In this document: in pieces, positions 53,851 through 64,000 of the stretch
Numbering within the stretch: the first letter of the stretch is position 1
How the letters are laid out: each line of letters begins with the position of its first letter
From: Phytophthora hibernalis
Lineage: Eukaryota; Oomycota; Peronosporomycetes; Peronosporales; Peronosporaceae
Assembly (NCBI GenBank): GCA_012656075.1
Contig: JAAKBF010000396.1
Coordinates: 1 to 64,000, forward strand
DNA: 64,000 nucleotides
Reading direction: 5' to 3'
Notes under the pieces: model-generated
Database searches by the model: none
What the model was told of the DNA's origin: nothing
What the model saw: only the letters and a program-made list of their open reading frames with translations
Translations under genes and position numbers: made by a program

Positions 53851-55071
53851 TTACGTCGTTTTCTTGCTGAACGCACTCAGGTCCACAAGCTCGGGGGCAA
53901 ACAGACCGGCTGAAGCGAACCCCATGAACCAGGCGAACGGGCCTAGATAAGGCACCTGCAATATGTAGCAAAACACCAGTCCAAACCCCAGTCGCGCGGC
54001 ATCGCTACCGCTTTGGCGCCAATCCCGCTGCTCCGTGTGACTATCGTGCGCTTCACTGTCGATCTCCATGTCGGTCAACAAGTCGGTACTACCGTTGGGA
54101 TCACCTTCCTTTGCTGCCGACTTGAGACGTGCAATAATGGGATCAAAGAGCTCTCGAATCATGGCTCGCGAATCCAGCCACATGTGGACAAGCTGCAGTG
54201 CTGCCTCACGGGTCGTCGGGAAGACGAAAGCCACGGAGATAGGAACCAGAAACGCCACCTCCATGTGTCGAATGCTGTTGTTAGCGATAGAAGAGGAAAG
54301 ATGCAGTTATGTAACCAACACTCCCCTACAAGCTTTCAAAAGCAGCAACGACGTACCGATATCCAAACTGCGCGATGGGGATCAGCACTCCCAACAGCGG
54401 TTTTGCCGCCAGGGCCACGAGTCCGAAGCCAAGTTGGCGCAGTCCGAAGCGCAGAAGATGGCGGACGTACTCCCAATCCCAATAGATTGCTTTTTCTACG
54501 GACACAATGAGTCAGCGTTATCAAGACCACCAACACAATGCCGTCTTCTTCACCTGTCGGATCAACTTCGCAAGCGCTGCGTCTCTCGTGGCCAAACCCG
54601 CGAAGAAGGCGTTCTCGAACATGTTGACGCTGAAGTAGCGACACACTCCGATGAGCAGGAACGGGACCGTCGAGGCCGCTGCATAGCGGAATGCGCGTAC
54701 ACTGACGTCCACCGTCTCCTGCTCAAGGAAGAGCATGCTGATCCACTCGATGGGCAGCAGCAGTCCGTGCAGCACGACAGTCAGCACGAAGGCCATAATC
54801 AGCAGCATCTTCATGCTCCTGTCAGTAGCAGCGACATTAGACTTGGAGAATGTATGCAACTTGCTCGTATCGTCACCTCCAGAACTCGTCGCGCACTTCA
54901 GTGTCCGCCAGCGCTCGGAACGTCCCCGATACTGCAGCATTGGAGGCGAGTTAGAGCGTCCAATAGGCATGGGTGTAGAGAGGAGACGCAGTGCTACCTA
55001 CCGGCGGCCGTCGCGCCGTACAAGAAGCGCTTGCTGCGCGCCACGAGCTGCGTCTTCGTGGACGTCTCCAT
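53851..55071 (-). CDS. Unrecognised polytopic membrane protein, five exons
   Basis: Exons on the minus strand: 55071-55002, 54931-54877, 54818-54554, 54495-54357 and 54274-53851, with GT-AG introns of 58-82 nt. The protein is about 317 residues with several hydrophobic segments (MLLIMAFVLTVVLHGLLLPI, FGLVALAAKPLLGVLIPIAQ, VAFLVPISVAFVF, and LGFGLVFCYILQVPYLGPFAWFMG). The last segment is like EI24/CysZ-type proteins, but I cannot place the family. The fourth exon begins with an A5 run (T5 at 54491-54495); one more base would put KKAIYWDWEYVRHLLRFGL in frame. All other junctions are consistent. Confidence 0.6.
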
Positions 55072-55359
55072 CATTAGCAAAATTGAAAACTAAGATGGAA
55101 TATGATGGCGGATACGCTTGAAGTGACATGTCACGACTGCGTCTCTATCTGTCCATACAATTATCAACATGTATGCACCAGAAGACAAACTTATTCCAGG
55201 TGATGTAGTGCACACAATCTAGACCTGGAAGCAACCATTCAAATCGCAAGTACACTGCTCGAGGGGCTCATCAAGCTGCTGGTGGGTGTGTTGACACCTG
55301 ACCAACTTCTACATGTGCTGGTCAACCGGCAGAGTCTGCTTTGCATTCTTGTCGGAGAG

Positions 55360-57010
55360 ATGCCACCCTCTCCTCCGCCGTCGGGCGGCTCTCTGAGTTC
55401 GCTGGCGTCTCCGGGACTGCTGCCGCTGTTCCTGGGCGTCTTCGGCGGCGGCTCCGTGTCTCTGGGAGTGGCGCTATCGAGTGCACGCTCCGCTGCGGTC
55501 GTTCACTGGCTGCTGCGACTGCCTGGAGACCTGCTGCTCAACGCGTTCGTGTGTCTCACACTTCCGGTCGTCGGGCTGCACGCTATTGCCACAGGATGGC
55601 GGGTGACGCGCGAGACCCTCGAGCTCAAGACGCAGTACACGCGCTGGTTGCAAATCGCAGGAGCGACACTCGCGGGTTTCGCGCTGTCCACTTTGCTCGC
55701 GAGTCTGTTAGGTGCACTGCTGGCTATGGCACTGCAGAGTATCGTTCCCAATAGTGCAACCTTGGCACAGGGTTGGGGACTGTCCCCGGCGCGTCTGTGG
55801 CGTTTGTGTGTCCCGGTGAAGTGGCCAACGGATCCGTGGCGTTGCAGAGCGACGGGACGCTCGTGTGCTCGGAAAACGCGACCATTTTCGTGCTGGACGA
55901 TGTGGCGCGTACGTTTGTGTTGGACTCGATGGTGCAGGCGTCGAGCGTTGCAGAGCAGGTTGTGAAGGTGGCCGAGAGTGTTTTTCCGGAGAGTTTGGTC
56001 CGCGCTTTCGTTGATGGAGACGTCCTGAGCCTCGTGGTGGGAGGACTCGCGCTCGGAGTGGCGATGGCGTGTTTGTCATCGATAGAAAGAGAAGAAGATG
56101 ATGAAGAAGATGACCAAGGAGAGAATTTCGTGCTGTTGCAACTCGTCGCTCAGGCCGAAGCCGTGATCTGTCGCGTGCTGAACTGGTTGCACAAGTATCT
56201 ACCCATCAGTGTGGCCTTCATGATCAGCGGCGTGTTGCTGCAGTCGTCTGCTTCATCTTCAGCGGACTCTGGTGATAACGATACTGCAGTGGCTGCTGCC
56301 TTGGCGCTCATGTCGGTGCTGCTTCTCGCACTGGTGTTGGACGGGGTGGTGATGCTGCTCTTGGCGTCGCTGATCACCGGATCCAACCCCTTTGCCTTTC
56401 TGGAGCACCTTTTGGCAGCTCAGCTACTGGCGTTGAGTTCGGGGTCGTCTCTCGTTGCGTTGCCTGCTACCGTCTCCTCTGTTGTCGCCAGCAAGCGCGT
56501 TTCACCCCGCTGGCCTTCATCGTGTGTGCCGCAAGCTCGGTGCTCAATCAGACTGGAACCGCGGTCTATTTGTCGGTTAGCTCGTTGTTTGTGTTGACTG
56601 CTTCAGCATCGGGAAGGAATGAAGACGAGGTGGTGACGTCGCAATCTGCAAGCACCATTATGGCCATGGTGTTTGCCAACGCGTTGATTGCTAGTGTGGC
56701 TACAGCACTGCCGAAGGGTGGCAAAAGTGCAGCGCTTGCGACGATTCTAGGCGCTGTCTTCGGAATCCCAGCCGGGCCGCGTGCCGTACTGTTGGCCTTC
56801 ATGGCAGCACTGGAGTGGATCACGGACCCATTCATAGCATGTGTGAACGTGACGAATAACGCGTTGGTGGCGCTGGTTGTCGCGCATTTCTTCGAAGACC
56901 AACCCGTTGCTGATCCCGATAATTCAGGATCTCCGACGCAGGTATCACCGACACCCAATCTACACCAACAACGGGCGCTTGGGCTGATACACAGTGAGAA
57001 TTGGGTATAG
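55360..57010 (+). CDS. SLC1-like carrier 2 (divergent, two frameshifts)
   Basis: Reads as an SLC1/DAACS carrier, but strongly diverged. TM segments near the start (LLLNAFVCLTLPVVGL) are followed by a large extracellular loop, then WLHKYLPISVAFMISGVLL. HP1-like ALSSGSSLVALPATV and the TM7 region LNQTGTAVYLSVSSLFV, where the family has NMDGTA, are recognisable. HP2-like FGIPAGPRAVLLAFMAALEWITDPF keeps the D-x-x-x-x-x-x-N pattern (DPFIACVN). The frame shifts near 55775 and 56505. The first ATG is 55360; the open frame extends further upstream without one. Confidence 0.65.
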
Positions 57011-57206
57011 AATAACGTATGTGTGTTTTTAATATGACGTGAGATTGTCCACATTCGCTGCTACCTACACGAAGCTGGCGTGAAAAATAGCATGCTACAG
57101 GGGTTTCGATGATTGAAACACCCCATGTCATTCTGTACTTGTCACGCTCAATCGGCAAGACCTTGGTGGTGTGGTCTGGTCCGTGGTTTATTGAGACTTC
57201 TCCGGG

Positions 57207-59002
57207 ATGGATTGGCAGTTCGATGGTTTCCTAGAGTCGAAGCAAGAGGAGCGTCTAACAAATGCAGCGATCCGAGCTGCAGCAGCGGGGATCCCGGCTG
57301 AATCAATCGAAACAGCGACTACCAGATCGACGGACGATGTCGGCAGCATTCTTTACGATTCGACTAGCAGGCGAGACCGTGAACCGATGACGATGACAAT
57401 GAGTCCGGCAGCCACAGCTCAGTTTCGAGACCCCATGGCAACTTTCAACAATCGCAAAGCTGCACCCTGGCTGGGTGCGCATGGCCTGACAGGTTTGCCG
57501 GTAGAAGAACAGGATGACATGCTGGTGGACTTGTACTACAAAACGCCGAGTCTTTGGATGACCACTGTCGCGGGTGCCATCGGATTCGTTGTTGGGGCTG
57601 TACTGAACAAATATCCTGTCAGTGAAGACGCGCAGCTCTGGATTGGATTCGTCGGGATGCTATTGATCCGCGCACTCGAGTGCCTCACGCTACCTCTGAT
57701 CTTCACGAGTGTCACGATCTGCTTCTCGAATTTGGTTGTCTCTGACAAGACACGCCCGGTCATGGTGCGGTTGGCCATCTACTTTGTCCTCGCTGCATTG
57801 CTAGCAAGTTGTGTTGCGGTCGCTGTGGCATTTTCTTTTTCTGGTACGTTTGAAGTCATGGCTGATCCACCGGTAGCAACCACAACCTTCCAGTTCATTC
57901 TACGATGCCCGAACGGCAAGTTTTCTCTCGAGAAGACGAATGTACAGCTCTGTCCATGCTTGACGGCCAAATACTTACAGCAGCGAATGTTACCGGGTTC
58001 CCGGATGACTTGCAGTTGTCTCTTGCTGCAGCAAGTGGCGTGTTCCCTGATACCCAGAGCTTAGTCGCTCAAATCGTGCTTTTCTTTGGTGATTTCTTCA
58101 CGGAGAATATCACCGGTGCCTTTGTGAATGTGCAATTTCTAGGCGTCACCATTTTCAGCATGATCATCGGCGCGACAATCATGACGGTGTACGACTCAAC
58201 CAGTGGAGAGCTGAATCACGCACTTATCCTTATCCGGCAAGTTCACGTCGTGCTCGAGATGATCCTCAATTGGCTCGTGCCATACATTCCACTCGGAACG
58301 CTGTCTATGATGACTTACTCTATCATGACTGGGGAACTTTCGCAACAGGCCTTGCGCGCCTCACTTTATTTCGTGTTGGCCATGGTGGTCGCTCTACTTG
58401 CTAATTTCTTCTTGGTGGGCTGCGTATCCTATGTGATTCTCGTCCGACGCAACCCGCTGAAATTCACGTGGTTTCTCATGCCTGGTGTTATCTACATGCT
58501 GGCCACGGGCGATTACTTGGCAACAATTCCAGTCCTCCTACGCAGCTTGGAGAAATCCCGACAAGTTTCGCGGACGCTGGCCCAGTTCACAATTTGCCTG
58601 GGTGTATGCTTGTGTCTGTGCGGTACGGCCGTCTTCTTTGTTGTCGCGCCGATATTCATGGCCTACACCAGCGGCTTGGCAGATACCATCACTGCTGGTC
58701 GCGTGATCGGACTGATCGCTGTGGCCACCGCGAGTTCTATCGGCACACCACTTGTACCAGGTGCGGAACTCACTTTCACGTGCACCATTTGGCGTACGCT
58801 GTTCACCAACCAGGTACCCGGATCCTTTGTGTACGTAGCATCAATGGAGTGGGTCATGTATCGCCTACGCCGCACCTTCAACATCATCATGGCCGCTTTC
58901 ATTGCTCGCATTATTGCCGAGCAGCTTGATGAGACCATGGAAGACGAGGAGGATCGCGCGTACCTCGAGCAGCAGCTTGGTATGACCCAAGGCCCTCAAT
59001 AG
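57207..59002 (+). CDS. SLC1-like carrier 3 (one frameshift)
   Basis: About 597 residues. A long cytosolic N-terminus (about 110 residues) precedes TM1 (WMTTVAGAIGFVVGAVL) and LLIRALECLTLPLIFTSVTI, which matches the SLC1 TM2. The second half has MILNWLVPYIPLGTLSMM, a changed HP1 (MLATGDYLATIPVLLRSLEKS, without the Ser-rich tip) and a changed HP2 (SSIGTPLVPGAELTF). The frame shifts between 57920 and 57945. It lies 197 bp after carrier 2, same strand, so the two are tandem paralogues. Confidence 0.75.
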
Positions 59003-59147
59003 CTCATGACAGCAATGACAAGTAGCTGTACCAATACCTTGTAGACATCTCAATCCTGCGCAGGCGAAGTCATAGAACGCAATGGTGCTCTTCAGGGACA
59101 AAATTCTACTCAATCTTTATCCTACTCGTTGCTTCCTTGCGTGGCCT

Positions 59148-60136
59148 TCACAGGTGTTTGTCGCTCGTATTTCTGCGTCGAAGTAGCTGCAGTTGTCTAG
59201 CGATTGCCACAGCGTAGACGGTCAATGCGACGAGCACTGAGCACGAAGCAAGTGGTTGCGTGACGTCCACGGACACTTGTTTGGACACACTCAAGGCGAA
59301 AATATTGTTGATCGTATGCAACACGAGGCACTCAACTAGCGAGCCCGAGACTGCAAGCTCCAGCGCCAGGAAGAGCCCCACCAGCAAGGCCCAAACCACT
59401 TGGAACGCCAAATAACTCGCCGAATAACGCGTCCCTAGATGCCTCGCATTCGTCAAGTGGATGGCCGCGAACAAGATGCTGGACAGCAGAGCACTCAACT
59501 TGGCATTCTGCAGACGATTGATCACCACTAGCACGATCACTCCTCGGAAGAAGAGCTCCTCTTTCGCCGGCGCAAGTAGCAAGTTCTGCAGTAACTCGGC
59601 AGCAGCTATCGATCCGTCTGGGCGGTGCAGTGCCGAGTGAACATTGGCCATCGACACCAGCTCCTGATCTTCTCGTCCTCGCTTCCACACTACCAGCACC
59701 ACGATGGCCATCGAGTGAAGCAGCACCGAGAGTATACAAGACTTCACGTTGCACCACCCAAATCCTGCGAGTCTTCGCACGAGTTCGCTCTTGGGTCGCT
59801 GGAAGAACCAACTCATGAACGTCACGAGGCCCCAGCAAAACACCGCTGTCTCGCAGATCTGTACGACAGCGTCCTCCAACACTAAACTGTCGCTCACAGC
59901 AGATAGCAACGCGTGCAGGAGGCTGCGCATCACACTCCCAATCACGGAGCTCGTTAAAAGCAGTAGGAACGCCGCACCGCTGACCAACGTCAGCTCCATG
60001 ACCAACACGACGCATCGGATCACGAACGGCAAGTCCGTCGGCGGTGGCGTCTTCTCAGCGTCGTCGGCATCGGAGTCGGGGTTTGCAGCGCCGCCAAGAC
60101 GCCGTTGGGCTTACTATAGAGCCACGTCCACGCCAT
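59148..60136 (-). CDS. CPBP-family intramembrane metalloprotease (one frameshift near start)
   Basis: The motif APAKEELFFRGVI contains the EExxxR signature of the CPBP (CAAX protease, Abi) family; FAAIHLTN and HTINNIF supply the metal-binding His residues. About eight TM segments are present. Eukaryotic members cleave the last three residues of prenylated CAAX proteins; others are plastid or bacterial. A more convincing N-terminus (MAWTWLYSKPNGV from 60136) is joined to the main frame by a 1-nt break near 60083, in the sequence around CAAACCCC; otherwise the first ATG in the main frame is at 60032. Confidence 0.8.
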
Positions 60137-60186
60137 CTTGAGATCTCTGCTCCTTCTCTGCAAGTGACCGACAGAGTCGTGCTCCA

Positions 60187-63100
60187 TCAATTGAGACCGT
60201 CGTAGGCGGCAAGGCCGTTCTCGTTCAGGATGTCGTCCCGTCCGCCGCCTTTATCGGGGTCCAGCAGCCACGCGCCCAAGTCGAAGAAGCTGTAGGCCAT
60301 GGCGTAGTGACCTGCTGTGTGTCCGTGGGTCTGCAGGACAAGAGAGAGTTAGCGGAGACCGTGGTAAGACGAGACAAGGCAGAGACGTACGTTCTGGTGG
60401 TCCGGGTTCGCGCCCTTGGACACCAGCAACTGCGCCACCTTGAGGTGGTTGTTCTGTGCGGCCAGCAGCAGCGGCGAGTTGCCGTTGTCGTCGCCCTTGT
60501 TCACGTGGAAGACGCTCTTCTCCAGCTGATCGGTGTACACGGTGCCGGTAGTCGGCACGAACGGCGTCTTGACCGTCAACGGGTCGAATCTTCGCTCGGG
60601 AACGTCCTGCAGCGCCTCGCGCACCTGCTTCAACTTGCCGTGCCGCACCAAGCTGCAGAACTCGCTGAACGGCACCACCACTCGACCTGCTGCTGCTGGA
60701 GCTTCGTTCGAGGTTGGTGGGCCGACAGACGATATCGGCACGGGATTCAAGACCGGGTTGGCTGCGACCACCTTCATGGGGCTGCTGCTAGGCGCTACAA
60801 TCGTCTCTGACACTGCTGACCCTGTACCGATGCCGTCTCCGTAGAGCTGACGCACCTGGTTGCGTTCACGCACATGCATCTCGTCCACCGTCGTGAGCAC
60901 CTTCTTCCGATGCAAACGGTGCTCCATGCCTAACGTGTTGCGGAGATCATCGTCGGTGAGATGAAGCAGTAGCGCTCCATCAACGGTGGCGTCGGCGAAG
61001 GCTCGCTTGTACTGGGCCAAGGCCAACGTGTCCAGCCAACGACCAACGTCGCCCACGCTCCAGGCCGCCACTTGCAGAGGCTGCTGTCCAGGGAAGCCTC
61101 CGGGTGGGATACTCGGCTGGAAACCAGCGGCGCTCATAGCAGCAACACTACCGACTGCATTTGATGGGGCCCCAGACGCTGTGTTCTCGGGCCAACGCTG
61201 CTGGGACACTGCAGCAGCGCTGTCCAGCGTCATGTGATGGGCTCCGATCTTGCGCATAGCGCGCACCATGTTCATGCTGCTGAAGTACGTCATGGACATG
61301 GACATGAAGCCGAACTTCATCATGGTCTCCGTGGACTCCATGAGCGAAGCTGCCTCCTGGCGTTGCTGCTGTGAAAACCCTTGAGTGGCTGCCCCATTTC
61401 CACTTGAATGGGATGCGAATCCACTGCCACTGGATGTCGGGCTTAATGTGGTAGGTCCGCCAACTACGGGGCTACTAGCGAAGACACTACCAGGACATTG
61501 GGAGATCGCACTAGAAGTATGAACGGGCCCATGTGGAATCAAGTCCAACGCTAGTTGAGAGCGCGTTTCCTGCTTCTCACGAATGCGTGAAAGCTCTTTT
61601 TGCTGTTCGTCCAGCAACAACACCAGCTTCCGCTCCAGTGCTTTGAGCTCTTCCTCTTTACGGAGTCTTTCTTGGTCGACGCGAGCGAGTGTCTCTTCCA
61701 GTGTTGCAAGCTTCTCGCGGCGCTGAGCAATTTGCGCAAGCATCTGCGAGAATTCGCGGTCGAGACGCATCTTTTGTTCGCGCAGAGCCCACTTCGCAGT
61801 CTCATCCAACGTTCGGTTGGCGCCGCCAGGTGCATTGTTGTCGGTCTCAGCCTTCCCCAAGGCAAGCAGCTCAGTCTCAAGTAGTCGGATACCCTCATCA
61901 AACTCGCAGATCTCATTCACAAGTTTCTCGGCTTGAGTCTCGACGTCGCTTTTCTCGCGGGCAAGAAGCGCCACATCACTCTGGAGTTTGGTGCCATAAA
62001 GTTTGTACTCGAGCAGAAGCTGCTTGCCAAACGTGAGTCCTTGTGACTGCGTCTTGGAGAACAGAAATTTTTCACGTTCACGGGTAAAGCGTCGACGTCC
62101 GAGAAGGCCTCGAAACACACGTTGGATGTTCATGGCTGCGTTGCGTTGCAGTCGTTGCTTGGACATCTTCCTCCATGCAACATAGCGTCGCATGAGCTGC
62201 TGAATTCTCACAGCAGCTTGGCGAATTTGAAGTCGTCGACGCGTCACTGAACTCCGTGCAAGCCAGCCTCGAGCAATTCTTTGGATGTCGAGAGCTGACA
62301 AGTACTCCAGCATGCGTTCCTTGTACGAGGTCCTTCCCAATTTGCCGCGCCAGTGACGCTGGAGTAACCGAGCCGCCCAATCTTCACGTTTGAGTCCTTT
62401 GTAGCGCCTACGAGCTACACGAGCACGCCACATACGCTGAAGGTTGATGGCACAGCGTTCACAGTGTATTCGATGTGTCAATGTACGGGCGTAGAAAGCT
62501 CGAAAAGCACGCTGGATGACGCGTGCCATGGCAGCCATGCGCTGCAGTCGTTTCTGGTTGCGGCGTACTCTCCAGCCCATGTACTCCTTCACCTCCGGCA
62601 GAAGTGGGTAGATTTTGCTGCCAGCGCCAGGCTGGTACACTACGTTAGTGCTGATACGCTCGAACGCAGGTGTGGTGGGGTCCCAGGTTGTAAGTGAAAT
62701 GAGCTTGGATGACTTCGATGCTCCATGCTGCTTCGAACTCGAGTGAGTGTCGGCTGGGACAGCGGTTTGGGTCTTGTTCGCTGCCCCAGAAGGCCCAACA
62801 GTAGCTTGCTGAGCTATTTGCTGTTGATGGAGACGCCACATTGCATCACCTAATGGCTTGTGATTGCTTGATTGAGTAGACGCACCCACACCAATGGAAG
62901 AAGCAGGAACGGTGTCCTTCACCGTCGTCAACACGCGATCTATGAAGGCATCTTCAAAGTTCCGATGCGGTTTGCTATTCTTCCTGCTTTGGTTGTCTGG
63001 AGGACCGTGTTGCGGTTGTTCATCTTCACACCTAGATTTATGCTTCCTAGATGACAGTTTTTGCGACTTTCGGGTTGTGTCATGGGGACGTCGTTGAGCT

Positions 63101-64000
63101 CGTGAAAACCAGAGACAAGTTGTTCAAGTAGCACAAGAACGTCCTGTTTGCATTCTTGCAAAGCCTCATGACCTCCTGGCAGCCAGATTACACAGCTTGG
63201 ACGCTTGTTACGCCCTGCTGAATGCTGCTGCTGCTGAGACTTCACTCTTCGGTGACGCAGTACTTTGCCGACTGAATCGACGAGCTCCAGATTGGCTAGA
63301 GCCAAGATTGTTTCGGCATGACCTCCAGCATCTACCAACGCATCCTGCACGGAGCAAATCGATATCAATGGAACTCGCAGTCGTCTAAGGTCTGTTCGAA
63401 GGTCGTGATGTGCCAATGCACCAAGCGTAAGTGCCTGTCTGCCTTCAAGTGTGATGGGGTTCAGCACCGCTGTATAAAGATTGAGTGCTAGCGGCGTGGA
63501 AACCCGCGCGAGGTATGAAGCTGAGAAGAGAAAGCGCGCGTGGAAGTACACCGGGAGATCTGGTCGTGACTCGGGAGTGCAAGCTAGCACCTTGGCACTG
63601 TCATGCAAGAACTGTGCTAGCTGTGCATCAACATGGGCGAAACTATTTAGCAGCACGAGTGAACGGGTATTGACGTCTCGTGGCTGAGGCGAGCAACAGA
63701 AACTCATAGAAATATTGCCGCCGTTGCCAATGCCAACGAGATGGTACGGCTTGTCACGCAGCAACCGCTCGCTTCCTGAAGCCCCTGTCACATGCCCAAG
63801 CAGCGCAGTCAAGCACGCCGCGTGATATGTATTATGCAGTAGAGTGCCTCTCCGCCACGCTGTGTTAGCTTGACCCGGATAATTCCATACCAAAACTTGT
63901 ACGCGACCACGATACCGTGCTACAAGCGGGTGAAGTAAAATCTGCAAGCGCTCCCACGTGTCGAAAATGTCTTGCACTATCACCAGGTTGAAGAAGGCTT
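60187..64000 (-). CDS. Hydrolase-like / IQ / coiled-coil / SAM / ankyrin protein (5' end outside window)
   Basis: Read from 64000 downwards. First an alpha/beta-hydrolase fold (LVWNYPGQANTAWRR; elbow LVGIGNGGN; SICSVQDALVD; LPGGHEALQE) whose nucleophile place in G-x-S-x-G is Gly, so it is probably not catalytic. The frame shifts near 63060 in an A5 run. The main part (62932-60391) has six IQ motifs between 62560 and 62060 (for example VIQRAFRAFYARTLTHR and NIQRVFRGLLGRRRF), a coiled coil, a SAM domain (WSVGDVGRWLDTLALAQYKRAF) and an ankyrin repeat (GNSPLLLAAQNNHLKVAQLLV). The last exon, 60330-60187 after a 60-nt intron, completes the ankyrin part. IQ motifs bind calmodulin; a ciliary or cytoskeletal role is a guess. 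Confidence 0.75.

Noticed and set aside
1..64000. CRISPR arrays, operons, riboswitches, rRNA and tRNA genes
   Set aside because: No regularly spaced repeats with spacers, no rRNA stretches, and no tRNA-like cloverleaf with the expected T-loop word was found by eye; the DNA is eukaryotic.

Overview
The window is nuclear DNA from a plant-pathogenic, Phytophthora-like oomycete. The evidence is eukaryotic genes with short introns (about 50-90 nt, mostly GT-AG), gaps of a few hundred bases between genes, an RxLR-dEER effector candidate and a Crinkler (CRN) candidate, tandem TKL kinases, GH19 chitinases, bZIP/M96-like proteins, and a MULE transposon carrying a SWIM finger and a Ulp1-type protease. 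The species cannot be fixed from the sequence alone.

Layout. 1-5.6 kb: the 3' end of the condensin gene SMC4, two tandem M96-like bZIP proteins, and the NEDD8 E1 catalytic subunit UBA3. 6-11.5 kb: a duplicated module in which an intron-containing coiled-coil gene is followed by a GH19 chitinase; the second coiled-coil copy is dead and the second chitinase is frameshifted. 11.5-20 kb: a mobile-element island with a Stowaway-like MITE, a dead pogo/Tigger-type transposase and a large degenerate MULE whose Ulp1 domain is split by 134-bp tandem repeats. 20-31 kb: a third chitinase, a PPT2-like thioesterase, a RanBP2-finger protein, a broken tandem TKL kinase, a choline-transporter-like protein and a BRIP1/FANCJ-type helicase. 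31-34 kb: a gene-poor, hairpin-rich stretch with the broken RxLR and CRN candidates. 34-44 kb: an unrecognised acidic gene, an SLC1-type carrier, an MFS carrier, CSN2 (four exons) and a second CTL protein. 45-64 kb: two CD36-like genes, two double cytochrome-b5-like (MAPR) genes, a Uma2-C2H2 fusion, a polytopic membrane protein, two more SLC1-like carriers, a CPBP protease, and a hydrolase-like/IQ/SAM/ankyrin protein that runs off the right edge.

A dominant property is the number of 1-2 nt frame breaks in otherwise well conserved genes (UBA3, BRIP1, CTL, SLC1, MFS, MAPR, CPBP and others). Many fall in homopolymers or dinucleotide runs and look like losses. This fits uncorrected long-read consensus errors for housekeeping genes, but true decay for the transposons, the second coiled-coil copy and the first CD36 copy. 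Breaks are reported where seen; no repaired sequence is given.

Functionally the window mixes housekeeping genes (chromosome condensation, neddylation and its reversal through UBA3 and CSN2, DNA repair) with membrane transport (three SLC1-like, two CTL, one MFS) and accessory pathogen genes (chitinases, effectors) that sit beside repeats. There is no operon structure.
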